From: Hyphomicrobium sp. ghe19
Lineage (GTDB): Bacteria; Pseudomonadota; Alphaproteobacteria; Rhizobiales; Hyphomicrobiaceae
Assembly: GCF_902712875.1 (NCBI RefSeq)
Contig: NZ_LR743509.1
Location: 310,001 to 374,000 of the forward strand
DNA length: 64,000 bases
Direction: 5' to 3'
The notes under the pieces are model-generated. The model worked only from the letters and a program-made list of their open reading frames with translations. It searched no databases and was not told the origin of the DNA. The position numbers were made by a program, and so were the translations under genes. This document shows positions 7,673 to 15,075 of the stretch, one piece after another. The number at the start of each line of letters is the position of its first letter. Position 1 is the first letter of the stretch.

Positions 7673-7831
7673 TCACGGGGAATAGCCGACGCCCGACGTG
7701 CCTGAATCTGGCGTCATGGCAGCGTCAGCATTCATGGCAGCCGGCGTTTCATAGTCGGCGTTGAGTGAGTAAGCGCTCAACGCCATGAATGAGATGAATA
7801 ATACCGAAAGCGCGGCCACAAGCGATTTCAT
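7673..7831 (-). CDS. 52-residue secreted peptide, unknown function
   Basis: A short gene starting MKSLVAALSVLFISFMALSA and continuing into a 32-residue polar tail rich in Ala, Met and Asp that ends GYSP. The N-terminus is a good signal peptide or single membrane anchor. The minus-strand leader has GAGGG 6 nt before the ATG, and an EcfG-type promoter starts 28 nt upstream of the start codon. Together these make a real gene likely despite its length. Methionines recur in the tail (AAMNADAAMT), which could bind metal, but this is speculation. Confidence 0.7.
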   Translation of the reverse strand: MKSLVAALSVLFISFMALSAYSLNADYETPAAMNADAAMTPDSGTSGVGYSP

Positions 7832-7858
7832 CAGTCACCCTCGCAAAACCCGCCTGTA

Positions 7859-7884
7859 AACGTGACCAGAGGGCTTTGGGTTCC
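7859..7884 (-). promoter_or_regulatory. EcfG-type promoter for the small secreted peptide gene
   Basis: On the minus strand, GGAAC (7884-7880), a 17-nt spacer and CGTT (7862-7859) match the EcfG consensus exactly. The -10 lies 27 nt from the start codon at 7831. Confidence 0.75.
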
Positions 7885-7937
7885 GCGACTTGGGCTGACC
7901 CCGGTCATTTTTGCTCCTTGGACCGGGTCATTCGTCC

Positions 7938-8288
7938 CTATGCTGCTTTCTGCATGGTTGCGCTCAAGGCCTCGCAGCCCTCTGCGCAAACGCTGCAATC
8001 ATCCACGCAATCCTGCATGTCTCCGATTCTCTGGCAGCTTTGAGCGCATGCGCGGCAGATTTGTGCGCAGGCGTGGCAGACGAAGACGTGCTGGGGAATT
8101 CCCGTCAGCAATACCGCGGCCGCCGCTTTGCAAATTTCAGCGCAGGCGATCATCAACTGGAAATGCTCGGGTACGGTATGCTTGCCCCCCGACTCGAGGC
8201 AATGGTTCATCGCCTCGCTGAAGCAGGTGGTGGCGCAGGTCTGGCAAAGATCGGCGCAGGCCCGCATTTCGGTGCTAAGTTGTTGCAT
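7938..8288 (-). CDS. Four-helix bundle copper-binding protein (Csp-like)
   Basis: A 116-residue cytoplasmic protein with 15 cysteines spaced along helices in CxxC and CxxxC patterns (ACADLCQTCATTC, ACAEIC, CHACAQICRACAQSC, DCVDDCSVCAEGC). This is the hallmark of copper storage proteins of the Csp3/DUF326 type, in which Cys residues line the core of a four-helix bundle and hold many Cu(I) ions. No signal peptide is present, so it would be the cytosolic kind. A good SD (AGGTAGC) precedes the ATG. In methanotrophs and methylotrophs, such proteins buffer copper. Confidence 0.9.
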   Translation of the reverse strand: MQQLSTEMRACADLCQTCATTCFSEAMNHCLESGGKHTVPEHFQLMIACAEICKAAAAVLLTGIPQHVFVCHACAQICRACAQSCQRIGDMQDCVDDCSVCAEGCEALSATMQKAA

Positions 8289-8446
8289 CGTTTGCTACCT
8301 CCAGGATTTCGACATGGGAGGAACTTCGCATAAGCCCGAGAGTTGCGGGGTTTGCGTGGGGTTATGCGTAATTTCCTTGATCGGCTTCCTTGGTACGACG
8401 AAGCCTGGATGATCCGAGCCGCGAGCGTGGCGCCCGGGGGGCGACT

Positions 8447-8872
8447 TCAGCGATTTTGGACGTCAAGCAAACCGGGGAGCGCCGAGCCTTGCGGGCCGAT
8501 TTCGGATGTCGCCTCCAGACAGCTCTTCTGAATGATTATTCTGCAGGGGTTGGGATCGTTTTGATGGACGCAATTTTTGACGGTAACCCAGGCGCTGTAG
8601 ATTTTCGCGGCTTGGGCGGTGAAGCGATCGAGTTCGGCGCCTGCGAAGGACGCCTTTAAATTCTTGGCTTTATCGGTGAGGGCGGTTCCGTCGCAAACCT
8701 CTATCGCGCCGAGCGCTTCGCCATATCGGGCTCCGGCCTCTTGCGGCGAGAGCGAGGATGACGCGCCCGCGAAAGCATTGGTCAGGCCGAGGAATAGAAC
8801 GAGAAGATACCCCATCCCGGAAGCGGGTGTCCGCAAAAGGTACATTGCGATCTGACGCTTGTGCGTTGTCAT
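8447..8872 (-). CDS. Secreted hypothetical protein with three C-terminal cysteines
   Basis: A 141-residue protein with an N-terminal hydrophobic segment (MGYLLVLFLGLTNAFAG) that looks like a signal peptide. The true start may therefore be one of the internal methionines at 8845 or 8815 rather than 8872. The mature part is helical (YGEALGAIEVCDG..., FTAQAAKIYSAWVTVKNC) and ends with cysteines in VKNCVHQNDPNPC and QKSCLEA that could form disulfides. The fold is not recognised. It lies downstream of the sigma/anti-sigma pair on the same strand and may belong to its regulon. Confidence 0.65.
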   Translation of the reverse strand: MTTHKRQIAMYLLRTPASGMGYLLVLFLGLTNAFAGASSSLSPQEAGARYGEALGAIEVCDGTALTDKAKNLKASFAGAELDRFTAQAAKIYSAWVTVKNCVHQNDPNPCRIIIQKSCLEATSEIGPQGSALPGLLDVQNR

Positions 8873-8958
8873 CGTGACCGTTCAGCTTGTTATAGGCGCT
8901 CCAGTCAAAATTACGTTGGGCATTGGGCTGCGGATCACAGAACATCCGCAGCGGCGGT

Positions 8959-9591
8959 TCATTCGAAGCCGGTCAACCTCTGAATAACTCTGCCGATGAT
9001 GCTGTTGAAGCGCATCGGCCCCTCGGAGGCGATCAAGCAGATGCAATCGTCTCCGGCGCCGGCAATCGGAGCGTGCTCATCACCTTCATTCATATCGGCA
9101 ACGTCGCCGACGCCGTATATGCCTGTATTGTCCGTGAAGGATCCCTGCAAGACGAGGGTCATCTCGGAGCCGCTGTGGCCGTGTTCTGGAAGTTTCAATC
9201 CCGGCGAAACCCTGATGAGCCGCAGCGACGCTTGGGCTCGTCCCGACAGCGGAATCCGGTGCTGCCAAACGCCAAAGCCAGCCCATTTCCATGGGACGTC
9301 CTTGAACCAAGGGCCGACATGCTTTCGGAGAGCCGCCGGCACATCGCCCTCGCCTGAGGCGAGCGCTTTGGGTTCTTTGAAGTCTCTCAATATGGCAATT
9401 CCCGGAGTGAGTGAGGCCGAAGGAACCTCATCCAACAGCGATGCGCCTATGGTTTCCATGATCGCCAATTCGCGGCGGCAACGTTTACAAAGCGAGATAT
9501 GGCTCGCCATAACGGCGGCCAAAGCCTCCGGCATGCTTCCCGCGGAGCAGCTCACGAGGTTTTCAAGTGCTGGATGACGTTCGATGCTCAT
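8959..9591 (-). CDS. chrR: ChrR-type zinc anti-sigma factor
   Basis: A 210-residue protein with the two domains of Rhodobacter ChrR. The N-terminal zinc anti-sigma domain carries HISLCKRC (HxxxCxxC). A C-terminal cupin-like domain has the metal-site pattern EHGHSGSEMTLVLQG...GDVADMNEGDEH. In the known system, ChrR holds RpoE inactive and releases it in response to singlet oxygen or other oxidants through the cupin domain. Its start codon overlaps the sigma-factor stop by 4 bp (ATGA), so the two are translationally coupled. Family assignment is firm; the inducing signal here is inferred. Confidence 0.9.
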   Translation of the reverse strand: MSIERHPALENLVSCSAGSMPEALAAVMASHISLCKRCRRELAIMETIGASLLDEVPSASLTPGIAILRDFKEPKALASGEGDVPAALRKHVGPWFKDVPWKWAGFGVWQHRIPLSGRAQASLRLIRVSPGLKLPEHGHSGSEMTLVLQGSFTDNTGIYGVGDVADMNEGDEHAPIAGAGDDCICLIASEGPMRFNSIIGRVIQRLTGFE

Positions 9592-10130
9592 TCGTCTTGT
9601 GCCCCGACCGTCGCGCGAAGTTTCAGATATGCCAACCGGATCCGCGATTTTACGGTGCCGACCGGTAACCCCAGCCGCTCAGCGATTTCACGGTGGGACA
9701 GACCATCGATGAATGACAGAAAGACAACTTGATACTGGTCACGCGGCAAACCCTCCAACGCCCGGCGCATGTTGAGCCGTCGCTCTTCATCAGAGACGAC
9801 CTCATCCGGCGGTGCATCCATGCTCGCCTCCTGATCGTAGCCGTCGGGAAGCTCAACCCACATTTCCTCCTTACGCAGGCGATCGATCCTTAGATTGCGT
9901 GCGATCGTAAAAATCCACGTCGGGACACTTCCGCGTTCGCTGGAGTAGAGGCTCGCCTTGCGCCAGACCGCTAGAAGGGTTTCCTGGGCGAGTTCTTCCG
10001 CAGTATTCGCGTCCGCGCCGTGCCGCATCATGAAGGATTTGACGCGCGGCGCGTATTTTTGGAACAGCTGTTGGAATGCCAGCTGATCCTTCTGGTTTGC
10101 GATCTGCAGAAGGTTATCAGTGTCCGACAT
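9588..10130 (-). CDS. rpoE: ECF RNA polymerase sigma factor (RpoE/ECF11-like)
   Basis: A 180-residue group IV sigma factor. Region 2 holds AEELAQETLLAVWRKASLY and WIFTIARNLRIDRLR; region 4 holds LEGLPRDQYQVVFLSFIDGLSHREIAERLGLPVGT with its helix-turn-helix. Pairing with a ChrR-type anti-sigma places it in the ECF11 group, which controls singlet-oxygen and organic-peroxide defence in Rhodobacter and Caulobacter. The gene heads a minus-strand unit with chrR and perhaps the secreted protein at 8447-8872. It is distinct from EcfG, which is not encoded in this window. Confidence 0.92.
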   Translation of the reverse strand: MSDTDNLLQIANQKDQLAFQQLFQKYAPRVKSFMMRHGADANTAEELAQETLLAVWRKASLYSSERGSVPTWIFTIARNLRIDRLRKEEMWVELPDGYDQEASMDAPPDEVVSDEERRLNMRRALEGLPRDQYQVVFLSFIDGLSHREIAERLGLPVGTVKSRIRLAYLKLRATVGAQDE

Positions 10131-10174
10131 GCTTGCCGATCTTGGGTTTTCAGTTACGGCCGAAATGATATTCT

Positions 10175-10360
10175 ATGCCCGGCTCGTTGACGATAGTGCT
10201 CACGGTAGATAGTGGCCGTTCCGATCTTTTCTCTCTCGACGTCGCCCTCGTTGTCGCGCTGACATTTTATGGATCGATCGTAACCGGCCTCGTCGCTTCG
10301 ACGGTGCTGCTCAGCCAGAGCCTGACATCAGGCGAGTTCGTAGCGGGCCCTTCCTGGTGA
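10175..10360 (+). pseudogene. Possible remnant of an antiporter subunit (MrpF-like)
   Basis: A 61-codon frame whose middle reads DLFSLDVALVVALTFYGSIV, similar in pattern to the C-terminal helix of MrpF/MnhF Na+/H+ antiporter subunits (typically LDVALVLALLxFLG). The rest of the subunit and all other Mrp genes are absent. No ribosome binding site is visible. This is a weak, pattern-based suggestion and could be chance. Confidence 0.2.
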
Positions 10361-10546
10361 CCGCCCTCGGGCTCGGCTGTTATTGAGCCGAGAAAAATGG
10401 ACCGTTGCGGCTCGCCGATGTTCCGCGGCCCACTTCGCCGCCTGGTCACGCGTCGATCAAAGTTGGCAGTGCATGGCTGGGAGCCAAGCGACCCAAGGGC
10501 AACCAGAATGTCCATTCAGACACGTAAGTATCTGAAATATATGGAT

Positions 10547-10632
10547 TGGTGCCCAGAAGAGGACTCGAACCTCCACGCCTTGTGAGCGCTGCTACCTGAA
10601 AGCAGTGCGTCTACCAATTCCGCCATCTGGGC
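10547..10632 (-). tRNA. tRNA-Leu (anticodon CAG), copy 1
   Basis: An 86-nt class II tRNA read on the minus strand. It has acceptor GCCCAGA/TCTGGGC, a D-loop with GGTAGAC, anticodon loop TTCAGGT (anticodon CAG), a variable arm, T-loop GTTCGAGTC, discriminator A and an encoded CCA. It is identical to the copy at 34567-34652. Confidence 0.97.
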
Positions 10633-10642
10633 ATCGACGTGT

Positions 10643-10671
10643 CAGGTAAATTGTGCGGGCCCGGAAGTCAA
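10643..10671 (-). promoter_or_regulatory. Promoter of tRNA-Leu copy 1
   Basis: On the minus strand, TTGACT (10671-10666) serves as -35 and TACCTG (10648-10643) as -10 with a 17-bp spacer, ending about 11 nt before the mature tRNA. The same boxes are conserved at copy 2. Confidence 0.6.
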
Positions 10672-11228
10672 TTGCGGGACGGCTGATCCGACTGAGGCAA
10701 TACTTCAGGGGTTCCGATGAGGCGGTCCAGGCGATCCTTGGTGCCAACGGTTGCGTATGTGGTGACGGGTGCTGCTGGGCTTCATCCTGCGCTCGACGAT
10801 GCAACTCGGTCTGCGGCCGACACCGTGGGGAGCAATAATCGGGATGAGGGTGGTGGCCGCTTCCCCAAACGTGCTCCATCGAGCTCTCACGCTTGTGGTC
10901 CCGCACCGTGCGAACGTGGCCGTCGATCCACAGGAGGTCACTGTTCGTCTACAAGCGGAACCGGCGCGCATTCCACCGATCGCAGAATCACCCCAAGGTT
11001 TCAAAATAATTACCGCCAACTGATTTTTTCGTGAAGCGATTCGTTTCTAATTTTAGTCGCGCATCTTCGCGCTCGCTGCGTCAGTGCTCCTCGATTGAAT
11101 AAATGACATTTTTCATAAGTGTATTTTGTGGCCGATGTTCTCAATGCTGATAATTGGTCGGGCGGCGCTTGTTTGGCGTAGACGAATGCTTTTTTGCAAT
11201 TCGCGCGTTGATCCCAAATTCCGGGGGA
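10672..11228. other. Intergenic region, no supported gene
   Basis: About 560 bp between the tRNA-Leu promoter and the porin start. Short frames exist (for example 10769-11023), but none has a recognisable family, good start site or domain. It may contain decayed coding sequence. No repeat or terminator was recognised. Confidence 0.4.
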
Positions 11229-12365
11229 ATGATTTTGCTCAGAGCATTGCAGCGGGGATTGGTTGCCGCCACCTGCACCTTCACTCTTTTCGGCAGCACT
11301 GCCGCTTTCGCGCAAGAGTTCTTGAGGTTCAATCTTTGGGATGACGACTCCTGGATCAGTGTCGGAGCGGGCCTGCGCGGGCAGTTCATCACGGAGCCCG
11401 AGAAATCAGGACTTAACGATGCGGAACTCGCAAACGCCCGACTTTACATACAGGGCCAGCTCACCAAAAAAGTCGGTTTCACTTATAATACCGACATAGA
11501 TCAAGCTCCGAACGGCGATCCCACCGGCATGCAAACTCTCGACGCGATGGCTCGCTTCGAGTTTCACGACGAGTTCAACCTCTACGGCGGGCGAATGCTG
11601 CCTCCGAGCGATCGCGCAAACCTCGACGGGCCGTTCAATCTCGGAACTTGGGAATTTCCGTTCGTCAGCGCCTATCCCGCTATCTTCGACGGCCGCGATA
11701 ATGGCGGTGCGGTTTGGGGCGATATCGGCAAGTTCAAATATATGATCGGCGGATACCAGGGTTGTACCGCAGATAACAACTCGTGTTTCAGTCGCGAAGC
11801 TAACGGGCCGCTTGTTGCCGGCCGTGTGCAGTACGATTTCTGGGATGCAGAGGACGGCTATTACACCTACTCGAGCGACTATTACGGCAAAAAGAAAATT
11901 CTGTCGGTCGGTGTGGTTGGGCAGTTCCAGAGTGGAGCCGCGACCAACGGCGTGCGGTCAGGTGATTTCACCGGCTTCAATGTGGACGTGCTGATGCAGC
12001 ATCACGCGTTTACCGCGCATGATAATTTTACGATCGAAGGTGCGTACTACATCTACGATACCTACGGCATCGATACGCGCGCCGCGGATGGCGGAAACGG
12101 GCTTGCTTCCGGCAATGCGTGGTTCATCCTGACGAGCTACCTGATCGATTATAAAGTTTGCATTGGCAGGTTTGAGCCGGTCTTCCGTTACCAGGAGTTC
12201 GATCACGATTTCGGGCCGGACCAAGCTGAATATTCGGTCGGCAGCAACTTCATCATCGATGGCCACGACGCGCTTCTGTCCGCCCTCTTTTCGCATGAGA
12301 ATATCGACGACTTTGGCGACAGAAACGTCGACAGATTTATTCTGGGTATGCAACTTCAGTTTTGA
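11229..12365 (+). CDS. Outer-membrane porin (phosphate-selective porin O/P-like)
   Basis: A 378-residue protein with a signal peptide (LLRALQRGLVAATCTFTLFG...AFAQ) and a mature part of alternating hydrophobic strands ending in LGMQLQF. A terminal Phe is typical of BamA-recognised outer-membrane barrels. Segments such as NARLYIQGQLTKKVGFTYNTD and FNLYGGRMLPPSDRANLDGP are like the OprO/OprP superfamily. The substrate is unknown. ATG at 11229 is chosen because it begins the signal peptide; a TTG at 11154 would add 25 residues ahead of it. Confidence 0.8.
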   Translation: MILLRALQRGLVAATCTFTLFGSTAAFAQEFLRFNLWDDDSWISVGAGLRGQFITEPEKSGLNDAELANARLYIQGQLTKKVGFTYNTDIDQAPNGDPTGMQTLDAMARFEFHDEFNLYGGRMLPPSDRANLDGPFNLGTWEFPFVSAYPAIFDGRDNGGAVWGDIGKFKYMIGGYQGCTADNNSCFSREANGPLVAGRVQYDFWDAEDGYYTYSSDYYGKKKILSVGVVGQFQSGAATNGVRSGDFTGFNVDVLMQHHAFTAHDNFTIEGAYYIYDTYGIDTRAADGGNGLASGNAWFILTSYLIDYKVCIGRFEPVFRYQEFDHDFGPDQAEYSVGSNFIIDGHDALLSALFSHENIDDFGDRNVDRFILGMQLQF

Positions 12366-12535
12366 TGTAACGGAAACTTGCGATACCCATCACGGTGCCA
12401 AATGGTGGGCGGCTTCACAGCCGGTTGGCATTAAGCGCGCGAAGCCCAGCGTCTCGATGAAACTTGCGCCGCCGTGCATTTAGAGGCGGCGTCGCCGATG
12501 CCTTCGACCTGAGACCGTGATGGGTTCGACTGTTG

Positions 12536-12634
12536 GAGGAATTTAAGTGAACGATCAGACCGGCGTCCGTTAAATGGAATTTTGCGAAATATTGCCGTCG
12601 ATCGACCGTTCACCACCTCGAACGTAGATAGTCA
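12536..12634 (-). repeat. Repeated intergenic element, copy A
   Basis: On the minus strand this ~99 bp segment aligns with 34162-34263 on the plus strand; by eye about four in five positions agree. The core (12547-12613) begins GTGAACGGTCGATCGACGGC and ends in GATCGTTCAC, giving terminal inverted repeats of about 10 bp that could fold as a hairpin. It may be a structured RNA, a REP/MITE-like element or a protein-binding array. Confidence 0.65.
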
Positions 12635-12647
12635 GGCATCGAATTAT

Positions 12648-12661
12648 TTGATTTGGGTCAA
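12648..12661. promoter_or_regulatory. FixK/FNR-like box
   Basis: TTGATTTGGGTCAA fits TTGAT-N4-ATCAA with one mismatch and TTG[AC]-N6-[TG]CAA exactly. The nearest downstream start (chrA) is almost 580 bp away, so its target is unclear. Confidence 0.55.
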
Positions 12662-13178
12662 GCGGCACAAGCTTTCTACGGCTCCGCTCCCGCGAATTGG
12701 GCGGGCGCGAATTTGCATTATGTCGCATGCGGACGATTGATACAGATTTGCAACTGAAAGACATGGTGTCGCCTGTTGCGGGCGCTTTCGCTCTGCGGCC
12801 CTTCGAGCATCGTTGCTGATCGTCCTTCTTAGCTTGGCGAAGACGATCAAGGGCATGTTCTCGAATTGGAAGCGCCTGGCGAATCTTGGCGAGCCCGCGT
12901 AGAGAACTTCGACTTCACCGGCAAAACACGGATCAAGGCCGCAATCGATCGCCCCCGCGTCATCGAGGTGCGCGATCCAGAAGTTTGTTTGCGCGGCCTC
13001 AGCGGCTGGAGCCGACTGCCCCTTCGCCGCCGTTTCCAGTTTTGGATCAAAGCAGGCCGCTTTCAGTGCCTACGGCGAGGATGGATGTGACAGTGCCGCG
13101 ACACGAAACTCTCGGATCAGCACCTTGGGCCTCGTGACTTGGGCATATACGCTGCGGCAGTGGCCTTGCCGCTGATCT

Positions 13179-13208
13179 TCGGTATCGCTATGCGATAGCG
13201 CTATCCGA
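13179..13208. promoter_or_regulatory. Dyad symmetry upstream of chrA
   Basis: CGCTAT-GCG-ATAGCG is a perfect 6-bp inverted repeat, extended outward by TCGGTAT and CTATCCGA. It ends 20-30 bp before the chrA start, a suitable operator position. Confidence 0.45.
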
Positions 13209-13236
13209 TGATGCGAGAGCGGGGCGGGTGTCTGCA

Positions 13237-14448
13237 GTGAGCGATGTCGAAAAAGCCGAAGCGACTGGTTCTCCGCTTGAAGTCTTCCGCGTCTTCCTGA
13301 GGCTTGGCCTGACATCGTTCGGCGGACCCATTGCCCACCTCGGGTACTTCCATAATGAACTGGTTCTACGTCGGCGCTGGATCGACGAGGAAACTTACGT
13401 TCAGCTTGTTGCGCTGTGCCAGTTTCTGCCGGGGCCGGCATCGAGCCAGGTTGGCTTTTCGCTCGGGTTGTTGCGTGGCAACGGCTTGTTGGGAGGATTG
13501 GCTGCTTGGGCCGCCTTCACGTTGCCCTCGGCCCTCATTCTCCTGGCGTTTGCACTTGGCGCAAACGCCTTCACCGGGCCTGCCGCTGAAGGCTTCATTC
13601 ACGGATTGAAACTCGTCGCGGTTGCCGTGGTGGCGCAGGCAGTGTGGGGCATGGCCCAGAACCTGACGCCCGATAGGCCTCGCGCGGCCATTGCACTATG
13701 CGCGCTTTTCCTCGTCATTCTTGCCAGCAATTCCTGGGCGCAGATCGCCGCCATTGCGCTCGGCGCAATCGGTGGGCTTCTGCTCTGCAGAGATGACAGT
13801 AAGACGGTTCGCGGCGCGCTGCGCTTTCCCGTGTCGCGTCGTGACGGCGCGATCAGTCTTGCGCTCTTCACCGGCTTTCTCCTCTTACCTCCGGTGATCG
13901 CGGCCGCAACCGGCGACCATACGGTAAGGTTCTTTGATGCGTTCTTCCGCTCGGGCGCCTTGGTGTTCGGCGGCGGCCACGTGGTACTGCCGCTCCTACA
14001 GAACGCCGTCGTTGCGCCGGGGCTGGTCCACAATCAGGATTTTCTTGCCGGTTATGGCCTGGCGCAGGCTGTGCCTGGGCCGCTCTTCACTTTTGCGGCT
14101 TACATCGGCGCGGTCGCCGTCCAATGGCCTAATGGAACAGCCGGGGCATTTCTCGCGCTCTTCGCTATTTTCCTTCCTGGCTTAATGCTGGTCTACGGAA
14201 CGCTTCCCTATTGGGATGAGCTGCGATCCAGGCCGGGCGCGCGAGCTGCCATGAAGGGTGCCAACGCTGCCGTCGTCGGCATTCTTGCCGCCGCGCTCTA
14301 TAATCCCGTGTGGACCAGCGCGGTGCTGGCGCCTCGCGATTTCGCCATAGCAACGGCGGGTTTCTTGCTGCTGACTGTATGGAAACTGCCGAGCTGGAGC
14401 GTCGTCGGCTTGCTCGCTGTCGCTGGTCTCATCGCGTCAGTCCTTTAA
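13237..14448 (+). CDS. chrA: ChrA-type chromate efflux transporter
   Basis: A 403-residue membrane protein with two homologous CHR domains, the full-length form of the family. Domain 1 shows RLGLTSFGGPIAHLGYFH and LCQFLPGPASSQVGFSLG. Domain 2 shows GALVFGGGHVVLPLL and GLAQAVPGPLFTFAAYIGA. ChrA exports chromate, driven by the proton motive force. The start is GTG at 13237, with GGGTG 6 nt upstream; GTG at 13228 is an alternative. No chrB regulator is next to it, although a dyad upstream suggests local control. Confidence 0.9.
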   Translation: MSDVEKAEATGSPLEVFRVFLRLGLTSFGGPIAHLGYFHNELVLRRRWIDEETYVQLVALCQFLPGPASSQVGFSLGLLRGNGLLGGLAAWAAFTLPSALILLAFALGANAFTGPAAEGFIHGLKLVAVAVVAQAVWGMAQNLTPDRPRAAIALCALFLVILASNSWAQIAAIALGAIGGLLLCRDDSKTVRGALRFPVSRRDGAISLALFTGFLLLPPVIAAATGDHTVRFFDAFFRSGALVFGGGHVVLPLLQNAVVAPGLVHNQDFLAGYGLAQAVPGPLFTFAAYIGAVAVQWPNGTAGAFLALFAIFLPGLMLVYGTLPYWDELRSRPGARAAMKGANAAVVGILAAALYNPVWTSAVLAPRDFAIATAGFLLLTVWKLPSWSVVGLLAVAGLIASVL

Positions 14449-14622
14449 GAAGGTGGGGCGTCGCGCTCTTCACTTAGTTGGAGCCAAGCGCACCAAACCG
14501 TTTTGAGAGAACGGACCTTCATCTGGCAGAGCAGGTGACGAGGCATGTATTGGCGGCCGCCGATGTCATGGATACGATGTGCGGTGGTCAATCGGTGATC
14601 TTTTTCGGCTACGAGAAGTAAC

Positions 14623-15060
14623 ATGTTCAAACATATACTTATTGCGACTGACGGTTCCGATCTCGCACAAAAAGCTATCGCACAGGGGTTCGCCTTGGCT
14701 GAAGCTGTCGGTGCAAAAGTGACAATCGTAACCGTGACTGAACCCTGGGGAATGAATGTTCCCCCCGAAGTCGCGGTTGTCTATCCGGTCCAAGAATACG
14801 AGCAGGCAGCGGCGGCGAACGCGAGAAAAATCTTGGACGATGCAGCCACCGCTGGGATGAAAATACAAGTTGCCTGCCAGACCGTCCATGTCAAAGACCA
14901 GTATCCCGCCGAGGGCATTGTCCAAACTGCAAGCGCGAATGGCTGCGACTTGATCGTAATGGCATCGCATGGCCACAGGGGTTTGATGCGCCTCGTGCTT
15001 GGCAGCCAAGCTCATCGCGTCGTGACGCAGAGCGCGACGTCGGTCTTGATTTGTCGATGA
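14623..15060 (+). CDS. Universal stress protein (UspA family)
   Basis: A 145-residue single-domain Usp protein. It begins MFKHILIATDGSDLAQKAI and has the ATP-binding signature IVMASHGHRGLMRLVLGSQAHRVV near the C-terminus (G-2x-G-9x-G(S)). Such proteins are induced during growth arrest and low oxygen in many bacteria, and they commonly sit in hypoxia-type gene clusters like this one. The start is supported by GAGAAG 5 nt upstream. Confidence 0.93.
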   Translation: MFKHILIATDGSDLAQKAIAQGFALAEAVGAKVTIVTVTEPWGMNVPPEVAVVYPVQEYEQAAAANARKILDDAATAGMKIQVACQTVHVKDQYPAEGIVQTASANGCDLIVMASHGHRGLMRLVLGSQAHRVVTQSATSVLICR

Positions 15061-15075
15061 AGCAGAGGATCGAGC

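Larger units (their letters stand above)
12366..13236. other. Gene-poor region with repeat element, FNR-like box and dyad
   Basis: About 870 bp without a convincing gene. It contains copy A of a repeated element (12536-12634), a FixK/FNR-like box (12648-12661) and an extended dyad just before chrA (13179-13208). A frame at 12866-13090 may be a decayed gene, but no family is recognised. Confidence 0.5.

Noticed and set aside
10769..11023. 84-codon plus-strand frame in the gap after tRNA-Leu copy 1
   Set aside because: It has some hydrophobic stretches but no recognisable motif, and overlapping frames on both strands are equally open.
12866..13137. Two overlapping plus-strand frames (74 and 83 codons) before chrA
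   Set aside because: No ribosome site, no family and Arg/Pro-rich shadow-like composition. A decayed gene is possible but cannot be supported.
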